DNA from: Actinomycetota bacterium
GTDB lineage: Bacteria > Actinomycetota > Actinomycetes > Propionibacteriales > Nocardioidaceae
DNA: 8,760 nt
Direction: 5' to 3'
Assembly: GCA_009702305.1 (NCBI GenBank)
Contig: WLIH01000069.1
Coordinates: 1-8,760, forward strand
Made by a program: the position numbers and the translations under genes. The notes beneath the pieces are model-generated. The model was not told where the DNA came from. It saw only the letters and a list, made by a program, of their open reading frames with translations, and did not search any database. Below, one piece after another: positions 1 through 6,804 of this stretch (position 1 is the first letter of the stretch; each line of letters starts with the position of its first letter).

Positions 1-1
1 C

Positions 2-778
2 TCGCTCGACGACATCCGGACCTTCTCCGGGTGGGCAGCCGTCATCGGTGTGCTGGGCGTGCTGTACTCCGGTCTCGGCTGGCTCTCTGCGCTGCGCGAC
101 GCGCTGATCGTGGTCTTCCAGATGCCCGAGCGCGAGCAGCCCGGCTTCGTCAGCGGCAAGCTCCGCGACCTGACGACCCTCACGGTCGTCGGCCTGGTGC
201 TGCTCGTCGCCGTGGCGGTCACCGGCTTCGTGAGCGGCTTCTCCGGCGACCTGCTCGACTGGCTCGGCCTCGGTCGCGAGCTGGCCGCCGTGGTCACCCT
301 GCTGACCATCGTGGTGGGTCTGGGCGCCAACGCCGTGCTGTTCTTCGCGTTGTACCGCCTGCTCGCCGAGCCGCACCTGCCGCGATCGTCGCTGTGGCGC
401 GGGGCGATCTTCGGTGCGGTCGGCTTCGAGGTGCTCAAGCAGGCCTCGGCGTACCTCCTGGCCGCGACCAAGGACCAGCCGGCCTTCCAGGCCTTCGGGA
501 TCGCGCTGATCCTGCTCGTCTGGATCAACTACTTCTCCCGCGTCGTGCTCTACTCGGCGGCGTTCGCGTGCACCACGCCGGAGGCCCGTGCCGCGGCGTA
601 CGCCGACGTGGTGCCGCCGGTGCAGGGCCCGCCCCTGCCGAGCGGCGAGGACGGGCCATTCGTCCCCGATCCCGCCGCCCGGCCGGCCCCGTCGGCCCGC
701 TCGTCGTGGTGGGCGCCGTTCGCCGCTGGGGGAGCAGCGATGCTGGTCCTCGTCCGAGTCCTGAGAGGCAAGTCCTGA
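2..778 (+). CDS. YihY/virulence factor BrkB family integral membrane protein (5' end missing)
   Basis: The reading frame is already open at the first complete codon (SLDDIRTFSGW...), so the true start lies upstream of the window; a GTG at position 50 is internal. About 258 residues are visible. They contain roughly five hydrophobic segments, including the LTVVGLVLLVAVAVTGFV stretch, an LLTIVVGLGANAVLFFALYRLL stretch and the family-typical C-terminal FGIALILLVWINYFSRVVLYSAAF block. A Pro/Ala-rich cytoplasmic-type linker follows, and then a last hydrophobic stretch ending in the basic tail RVLRGKS. The family is a polytopic inner-membrane protein once misnamed ribonuclease BN; its biochemical role is not settled. 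The TGA stop (776-778) shares one base with the ATG of the next gene, so the two are probably translationally coupled. Family assignment is secure; function is not. Confidence 0.88.
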   Translation, partial: SLDDIRTFSGWAAVIGVLGVLYSGLGWLSALRDALIVVFQMPEREQPGFVSGKLRDLTTLTVVGLVLLVAVAVTGFVSGFSGDLLDWLGLGRELAAVVTLLTIVVGLGANAVLFFALYRLLAEPHLPRSSLWRGAIFGAVGFEVLKQASAYLLAATKDQPAFQAFGIALILLVWINYFSRVVLYSAAFACTTPEARAAAYADVVPPVQGPPLPSGEDGPFVPDPAARPAPSARSSWWAPFAAGGAAMLVLVRVLRGKS

Positions 779-1008
779 TGAAGTTCGAGCGCAAGCACGC
801 GATCCTGCTGCTGGCCGTCGCCGTCTGGAACGTCGTCACGTTCGCGACGTTCGCCAAGAACCTCTACGCGGCCCATGACGCCGGCGAGGACCGTCCGACG
901 GGCTACTGGGTCGCCCACACGGTGCTGATCGTCGTGAACTTCGCCATCGCCGCCGTGCTGGCCCGGGTGGGCGTCCAGGCTCTCCGCGCGCAGCGCACCC
1001 CCCGCTGA
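778..1008 (+). CDS. Small two-helix membrane protein, SCO4848-type
   Basis: This is a 76-residue protein beginning MKFERKHAILLLAVAVWNVV. The ATG at 778 overlaps the TGA of the BrkB-family gene (TGATG), and AGAGG lies about 9 bases upstream inside that gene as a ribosome binding site. It has two hydrophobic segments (about residues 9-28 and 46-68) joined by a short polar loop with the TFAKNLY and PTGYWVAH segments, and it ends in a basic tail (RAQRTPR), which suggests a small inner-membrane protein. From memory, the pattern W-x-V-V-T-F-x-T-F-x-K-N-L followed by YWVAH resembles the conserved actinobacterial SCO4848 family, whose Streptomyces member also lies next to a YihY-like gene; I could not check this by alignment. 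No molecular function is known to me. It converges on sdhB across a 105-base gap. Confidence 0.72.
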   Translation: MKFERKHAILLLAVAVWNVVTFATFAKNLYAAHDAGEDRPTGYWVAHTVLIVVNFAIAAVLARVGVQALRAQRTPR

Positions 1009-1011
1009 CCC

Positions 1012-1116
1012 GTCGCTAGTTTGCGCCGAAATGCCGGTGAGCCGGCGCTAGTTTCCCGCTCTCGCGGAAACTAGCGCCGACTCACGGCGTGATGCGGGGA
1101 AACTGGCGCCGACTCA
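1012..1116. repeat. Cluster of four copies of a GCTAGTTT / AAACTAGC repeat
   Basis: Four related units fill the gap between two convergent genes. Two read in one orientation: CGCTAGTTTGCGCC at 1014-1027 and GGCGCTAGTTTCCCGC at 1044-1059. Two read in the other: GCGGAAACTAGCGCC at 1064-1078 and GGGGAAACTGGCGCC at 1096-1110. The last two units both continue into GACTCAC, and the final one runs into the stop codon of sdhB (TCA at 1114-1116). The pattern looks like a small intergenic repeat family of the REP/palindromic-unit kind. Whether it recurs elsewhere in the genome cannot be seen here. Confidence 0.7.
1038..1084. terminator. Likely bidirectional transcription terminator hairpin
   Basis: The arms 1038-1059 and 1064-1084 pair as an about 20-bp stem with one mismatch (1042/1080), one bulged base (1057) and a TCTC loop (1060-1063). 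The core pairing is GGCGCTAGTTTCC with GGAAACTAGCGCC. It lies between the 3' ends of the plus-strand membrane-protein gene (stop at 1008) and the minus-strand sdhB (stop at 1114), exactly where both transcripts must end. There is no downstream T-run in either direction, which is common for actinobacterial terminators. The same arms belong to the repeat cluster, so terminator function is inferred from position and stem strength. Confidence 0.65.
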
Positions 1117-1853
1117 CTTGCCTTGCTTGAGGGCGGTGCGCAGGTCCTTGTTGAGCTGGGAGATCACGTCGAGCGGGATCTCCTTGGGGCACGCCGAGGC
1201 GCACTCGCCGATGTTGGTGCAGCCGCCGAAGCCCTCGTGGTCGTGCTGGGCGACCATGTCGACGACCCGGGTGTAGCGCTCGGGCTGGCCCTGGGGCAGC
1301 TCGCCGAGGTGGGTGATCTTGGCGCCCATGAAGAGCGAGGCCGAGCCGTTGGGGCAGGCCGCGACGCACGCGCCGCAGCCGATGCAGGTGGCGACGTTGA
1401 AGGCGCGCATCGCCTTGTCACGCGGCGCCGGTACGGAGTTGGCCTCGGGCGCCGAGCCGGTGTTGGCCGAGATGTAGCCGCCTGACTGGATGATGCGGTC
1501 GAAGGCGCCGCGGTCGACGACGAGGTCCTTGACGACCGGGAACGCACCGGCGCGCCACGGCTCGATGGTGATCGAGTCGCCGTCGGTGAAGGAGCGCATG
1601 TGCAGCTGGCAGGTCGTGGTGACCTCGGGGCCGTGGGCCTGGCCGTTGATCATCAGGCTGCAGGTGCCGCAGATGCCCTCGCGACAGTCGTGGTCGAAGG
1701 CGATCGGCTCCTCGCCCTGCGCGTTGAGCTGCTCGTTGAGCACGTCGAGCATCTCGAGGAACGACATGTCCTCGGAGATCCCCTCCACGGCGTACGCGTG
1801 CATCGCGCCCGGGGCGTCGGCGTTGGGCTGACGCCAGATGTTGAGAGTGAGGT

Positions 1854-1857
<4 letters not shown>
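1114..1857 (-). CDS. sdhB: Succinate dehydrogenase/fumarate reductase iron-sulfur subunit
   Basis: The product is a 247-residue electron-transfer subunit that carries electrons from the FAD of SdhA to the quinone site at SdhC, on the cytoplasmic face of the membrane. All cluster ligands are visible. The N-terminal ferredoxin domain holds C58, C63, C66 and C83 for [2Fe-2S] (the CREGICGTC motif). The C-terminal domain has C158, C161, C164 and C223 for [4Fe-4S], and C168, C213 and C219 for [3Fe-4S] ([13 protein letters not shown] and [16 protein letters not shown]). Length matches actinobacterial three-subunit enzymes (about 248 residues). The GTG start at 1857 overlaps the sdhA TGA (GTGA), with GGAG 6 bases upstream as ribosome binding site; the frame stays open far upstream inside sdhA only because of high GC. 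It is the last gene of sdhCAB and ends in the repeat/terminator region. Confidence 0.96.
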
Positions 1858-3875
<2,018 letters not shown>

Positions 3876-3888
3876 GACTCTGACTCCC

Positions 3889-4587
3889 TTAGTCGATCAC
3901 GCCGAAGACGGTGAAGAGCGGCACCAGCGAGAAGCCGCCGGCCACGACGACCGCGATCACCCAGCCGGCCAGCTTCGCGCGCTGGCGCGAGACGGCGGTG
4001 TTGGTGAGACCGAGGGTCTGGCAGGCGCTCCACACGCCGTGGTGCAGGTGCATGGCCAGGGCGGCCATCGCGACCAGGTAGATGATCGTCATCCACCACA
4101 GGTCGAAGGTGTCGACGAGCAGGTTGTACGGGTCGTCGGTGGCGCCGCCCGACGGGTTGACCTTGACGATCGTGAAGTTGAGCAGGTGCCAGACCAGGAA
4201 GGCCAGGATCGTCAGCCCGCCCCAGCGCATCGTGCGCGAGGAGAGCGAGGAGGCGACGTTCTTCTTCACCTGGTAGGCCACCGGACGGGCACGGTTGGCC
4301 CGCCGCCACAGAGCCGCCGCGCTGGCGACGTGGACCACGAGGGCCACGATCAGGCCGGTGCGCAGGATCCAGAGCAGGCCGCTCTCCGGCAGCATCGGCT
4401 CACCGATGGTGCGCAGGTGATGGGCGTACTCGTTGAAGGCGTCATGGCCGGCGAACGCTTTGAGGTTGCCGTACATGTGGGCGAGGACGAAGCCGATGAA
4501 GGCCAGGCCGCTCGCTGCCATCAGGAGCTTGAGCGTGATCGTCGAGCGCGTCGCGCGCGCCCCTTTGACGAGAGTCGGGGTTGCCAC
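3889..4587 (-). CDS. sdhC: Succinate dehydrogenase cytochrome b membrane anchor, type B (single five-helix subunit)
   Basis: The product is a 232-residue integral membrane subunit that anchors SdhAB and holds the quinone site. Five hydrophobic segments are visible at about 18-38, 70-95, 122-142, 162-185 and 206-229. Histidines in four of them fit the two-haem pattern of type B anchors: H37 (LAHMYGN), H86 (VVHVASA), H134 (VWHLLNF) and one of H180/H182/H183 (MHLHHGVW). No sdhD is present, consistent with a single-anchor enzyme like Bacillus, Wolinella, corynebacterial and mycobacterial Sdh1-type complexes. The GTG at 4587 is the best start: an in-frame TAG lies only 12 bases upstream and no Shine-Dalgarno is visible, so the mRNA may be leaderless. 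It is the first gene of sdhCAB; its TAA is 13 bases before sdhA. Confidence 0.92.
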   Translation of the reverse strand: MATPTLVKGARATRSTITLKLLMAASGLAFIGFVLAHMYGNLKAFAGHDAFNEYAHHLRTIGEPMLPESGLLWILRTGLIVALVVHVASAAALWRRANRARPVAYQVKKNVASSLSSRTMRWGGLTILAFLVWHLLNFTIVKVNPSGGATDDPYNLLVDTFDLWWMTIIYLVAMAALAMHLHHGVWSACQTLGLTNTAVSRQRAKLAGWVIAVVVAGGFSLVPLFTVFGVID

Positions 4588-4593
4588 GGCAGC

Positions 4594-4599
4594 ACGCTA
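4594..4599 (-). promoter_or_regulatory. Possible -10 element giving a leaderless sdhCAB transcript
   Basis: On the minus strand TAGCGT (a TAnnnT-type -10) lies 6 bases before the GTG start of sdhC, which would place transcription initiation at or very near the start codon. This agrees with the lack of a Shine-Dalgarno. I see no good -35 hexamer at 17-18 bases, so the call is tentative. Confidence 0.35.
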
Positions 4600-4690
4600 C
4601 AAGGCGAGGGCGCTCCACGAGGAGTTCGGGTCGACTTCCGCGGGTGTGACAAATCCCCGGTCGGTTGACCTCGACACCGGTCCGAGCTCG

Positions 4691-4712
4691 CTGGGTGAGG
4701 GTACCCTAACCC
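4691..4712. promoter_or_regulatory. Near-perfect 20-bp palindrome upstream of sdhC, possible iron-box-like operator
   Basis: GGGTGAGGGTACCCTAACCC at 4693-4712 is a palindrome with 9 of 10 base pairs matched (only 4697/4708 fail). Read on the minus strand, TTAGGGTACCCTCACCCAG matches the DtxR/IdeR/DmdR iron-box consensus TTAGGTTAGGCTCACCTAA at 14 of 19 positions by eye, although the symmetry centre is not the same. It lies about 105-125 bases before the sdhC start and includes the stop codon of the upstream glycosyltransferase gene (4706-4708). In Corynebacterium glutamicum sdhCAB is under iron control through RipA/DtxR, so an iron regulator is plausible. A terminator stem for the glycosyltransferase gene (8-bp arms, GTAC loop) is the alternative. 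Confidence 0.35.
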
Positions 4713-5764
4713 GTTCGTACGCCGTCGGCCACCATCGTCATCAGCTCGTCGACGGCCTGCGGCCAGGTGCGCAGCAGCGCCTCGTCGCGGCCCCGCGACC
4801 CCATCAGCGCGCGCCGGCTGTCGGCGGCGACGGCGCCCACGGCTCGGCGCAGCCCGAGCGGGTCGGTCGCGTCGTAGAGGACGCCGGTCTCCAGGCCGCG
4901 GACCACGTCTCGGGCGCCGCCGGCGCGCGGGGCCACGACCGGCACCCCGCTGGCCGCGGCCTCCCGGAGCGCGTGGCAGCAGGTCTCCTGCTCGCCCGGG
5001 TGCACCAGCACGTCCAGGGTCGCCATCGCCACGGTGAGGTCCCCGGTGCCCAGCGTGCCGGTGAACTTCGCCCCCGGCATCCGCGACTCGAGCCACGCCC
5101 GCTGCGGTCCGTCGCCGATCACGACCGGCCGGATGCCCGCGACGTCGCCCAGGTCCGGCAGGCGTCGTACGCCGTGGCGGCGGTGGAGGCTGCCGACGTA
5201 GCCGACCACGACCTGGGCCCCGGCGACCGAGCGTGCCCGCGACCAGTGCTCGTGCAGCCAGGCGTCGCGCAGGGCGGGGCTGAACGCCAGGGGGTCGACC
5301 CCGGGCAGCCACAGGTCGGCCTCGACCCCGAGCGAGGTGAGGCGGTCACGCAGCCACGGCGCCGTGACGACGATCCGGTCGGTGCGGTCGGCGACCTGGG
5401 CACGCCACAGGTCCCAGGCGAGCTCCGAGACAGCCGACTGCTGCACGACCACGCTCGGCACGCCGGTGCGGGAGCAGTGCTTGAGCGCCTTGCGACCCAG
5501 CCCCCGCGGCGTCAGCGCGGGGCTGGTCACGTGGACGAGATCGGGGCGGAAGGCGTCGATCGCGGCACGGACCTGGGCGCCCGGCTTGGCGAGCGGACTG
5601 ATCCGCACGACCGTGCTGCGACGGTAGGTGGCCAGACCGGGCGCCGGCGCGACGATCCGGACCTCGTGGCCCTGGTCGATCAACCGGTCGGCGGTCGCCT
5701 TGAGCGTCGTGGTCGTGCCGTCGACCGCAGGGTAGAAGGTCTCGGTCACCAGCAGGATCCGCAT
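4706..5764 (-). CDS. GT4-family glycosyltransferase, divergent MgtA/PimB-like
   Basis: This is a 352-residue GT-B-fold protein, probably transferring a sugar from a nucleotide donor to an envelope lipid or glycan. The N-terminal Rossmann domain starts MRILLVTETFYPAVDG, close to actinobacterial mannosyltransferases of the MgtA type. The C-terminal domain has LPGVDPLAFSP (153-163), VIGDGPQ (215-221) and PGEQETCCHALREAAASGVPVVAP, with the EX7E pair E260/E268. Two things are odd. The usual GRLxxEKG donor-phosphate motif reads GSLHRRHG (191-198), with Ser for Arg and His for Lys. The acceptor-side YQTD-type segment reads QQSA (108-111). The protein is also somewhat shorter than MgtA (about 375 residues). 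ATG 5764 is preceded by AGGA within a small hairpin. The neighbours htpX and sdh give no substrate clue; sugar and acceptor cannot be named. Confidence 0.85.
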   Translation of the reverse strand: MRILLVTETFYPAVDGTTTTLKATADRLIDQGHEVRIVAPAPGLATYRRSTVVRISPLAKPGAQVRAAIDAFRPDLVHVTSPALTPRGLGRKALKHCSRTGVPSVVVQQSAVSELAWDLWRAQVADRTDRIVVTAPWLRDRLTSLGVEADLWLPGVDPLAFSPALRDAWLHEHWSRARSVAGAQVVVGYVGSLHRRHGVRRLPDLGDVAGIRPVVIGDGPQRAWLESRMPGAKFTGTLGTGDLTVAMATLDVLVHPGEQETCCHALREAAASGVPVVAPRAGGARDVVRGLETGVLYDATDPLGLRRAVGAVAADSRRALMGSRGRDEALLRTWPQAVDELMTMVADGVRTG

Positions 5765-5765
5765 G

Positions 5766-5780
5766 GACCCATCCTGGGTC
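5766..5780 (-). promoter_or_regulatory. Perfect inverted repeat around the ribosome binding site of the glycosyltransferase gene
   Basis: On the minus strand GACCCA-GGA-TGGGTC ends one base before the ATG at 5764. The likely Shine-Dalgarno AGGA spans the loop and the last base of the left arm. The 6-bp perfect stem could hide or present the start site, or could be a protein-binding palindrome. It is short enough to be chance in GC-rich DNA. Confidence 0.3.
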
Positions 5781-5837
5781 GGCCCGATGACGACCTGGCG
5801 GCGTCAGCGTGACCGTCGGATGACCATCAGCCCGACG

Positions 5838-6695
5838 TCACGGCAGGCGGCGGCCCGCCATCGTCTCGAGCCGCGAGATCCGCTCGCCCATCGGCGGGTG
5901 GGTGGCGAAGAGCTGGCGTACGGCGCCGGTGCGGAACGGGTTGGCGATCATCATGTGGCTCGCGTTGACCAGGTCGCGCTGCGGCGGCAGCGGGCGCTGG
6001 GCGACGCCGCGGTCGAGCTTGCGCAGTGCCGATGCCAGGGCGAGCGGGTCGCCGCACAGCTGGGCGCCGTCCTCGTCGGCGTCGTACTCGCGGGTCCGGC
6101 TGATCGCCATCTGCACGACCCCGGCGGCGAGCGGGCCGAGGATCATCAGGCCGATGGCCGCGATCGGATTCGGCCGGCGCTCGTCGCCGCCGCCGAAGAA
6201 CAGCCCGAACTGCGCGATGAAGGTGATCGCGCTGGCGAGGGCGCCGGCGATCGAGGCGGTGAGGATGTCGCGGTTGTAGACGTGCATCAGCTCGTGGCCC
6301 AGCACGCCGCGCAGCTCGCGCTCGTCGAGCAGCCCCAAGATGCCCTCGGTGCAGCACACCGCCGCGTGCTGGGGGTTGCGTCCGGTCGCGAAGGCGTTGG
6401 GCGCGTCGGTGGGGGAGACGTAGAGGCGCGGCATCGGCTGCTGCGCGCGCTCGGAGAGCTCGCGCACGATGCGGTACATGGCGGGCTGCTCGGCCTCGGT
6501 CACCGGCCGGGCGTGCATCGCCTTGAGGGCGAGCTTGTCGGAGTTCCAGTACCCGTACGCGTTCATGCCCAGAGCGACGACCAGCGCGATGATCAGCCCG
6601 CCGCGGCCGAAGAGGCTGCCGACCAGGATCACGGCGGCCGAGAGCCCGCCGAGCAGGAGCGCGGTCTTGAGTCCGTTGAAGTGTCGATGTCCCAC
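5838..6695 (-). CDS. htpX: Membrane zinc metalloprotease HtpX (peptidase family M48)
   Basis: The product is a 285-residue membrane protease of the HtpX type, which degrades misfolded membrane proteins during envelope stress. The zinc motif HELMH gives H134, E135 and H138, and the third ligand is E203 in SRTREYDAD. Other family blocks are [15 protein letters not shown] (about 99-113) and [13 protein letters not shown] near the C-terminus. Two N-terminal membrane segments (about 9-28 and 33-50) and two after the HExxH motif (about 145-168 and 178-200) fit the family. I chose GTG 6695, giving [14 protein letters not shown], because HtpX proteins start just before this block and the length then fits. 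An upstream GTG at 6761 and ATGs at 6749 and 6740 are in frame but would add 15-22 residues unlike the family. The ribosome binding site is weak. A 73-base gap separates it from the glycosyltransferase gene, which may be cotranscribed. Confidence 0.9.
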   Translation of the reverse strand: MGHRHFNGLKTALLLGGLSAAVILVGSLFGRGGLIIALVVALGMNAYGYWNSDKLALKAMHARPVTEAEQPAMYRIVRELSERAQQPMPRLYVSPTDAPNAFATGRNPQHAAVCCTEGILGLLDERELRGVLGHELMHVYNRDILTASIAGALASAITFIAQFGLFFGGGDERRPNPIAAIGLMILGPLAAGVVQMAISRTREYDADEDGAQLCGDPLALASALRKLDRGVAQRPLPPQRDLVNASHMMIANPFRTGAVRQLFATHPPMGERISRLETMAGRRLP

Positions 6696-6741
6696 GTCTG
6701 GAGCAACGGCGCAGCGCCCGCCCGCGTTCCCGGGCGTCATG

Positions 6742-6764
6742 TGTCGCATCTCAAATGTCACATC
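6742..6764. repeat. Short direct repeat TGTCGCATC / TGTCACATC in the htpX-mutA intergenic region
   Basis: Two 9-base units, 8 of 9 identical, start 14 bases apart (6742-6750 and 6756-6764). The flanking sequence also makes a loose TGTG...CACA inverted pair (6740-6762). The site lies between two divergent genes, just upstream of the proposed mutA -35 element and within the probable htpX leader, so a regulator binding site is possible. No known operator was recognised. The rest of the 6696-6804 gap holds only the mutA promoter candidate and weak GC-rich stems. Confidence 0.3.
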
Positions 6765-6767
6765 GAG

Positions 6768-6797
6768 TTACCACCGGTGCCTCCTGATCCTTATGGT
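6768..6797 (+). promoter_or_regulatory. Candidate mutA promoter, leaderless
   Basis: TTACCA (6768-6773, 4 of 6 matches to TTGACA) and TATGGT (6792-6797, a TAnnnT -10) are 18 bases apart. The -10 ends 7 bases before the mutA ATG at 6805, which would place the transcript start at the start codon. No Shine-Dalgarno precedes that ATG, in agreement with a leaderless mRNA. Confidence 0.45.
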
Positions 6798-6804
6798 TCG
6801 CACC

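Noticed and set aside
31..777. Long N-terminal extension in frame with the SCO4848-type gene
   Set aside because: It overlaps the BrkB-family coding frame and reads as Arg/Ala-rich shadow; the ATG at 778 has a ribosome binding site and matches the family start.
1009..1116. CRISPR array or tRNA in the repeat-rich gap
   Set aside because: Repeats occur in both orientations with irregular short spacing and no spacer pattern, and no cloverleaf can be formed.
4655..4710. Plus-strand promoter from TTGACC and TACCCT near 4666-4707
   Set aside because: The spacing is about 31 bases, too long for a sigma-70-type promoter, and no plus-strand gene follows.
6700..6740. GC-rich inverted repeat (GCCCG...CGGGC) in the htpX leader as a riboswitch or attenuator
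   Set aside because: The stem is only about 5 bp with no conserved aptamer features or terminator, and such stems are frequent by chance at this GC content.
6740..6762. TGTG...CACA pair as a CRP-type binding site
   Set aside because: The half-sites are 23 bp end to end rather than the 16-bp TGTGA-N6-TCACA arrangement, so it does not fit a CRP operator.
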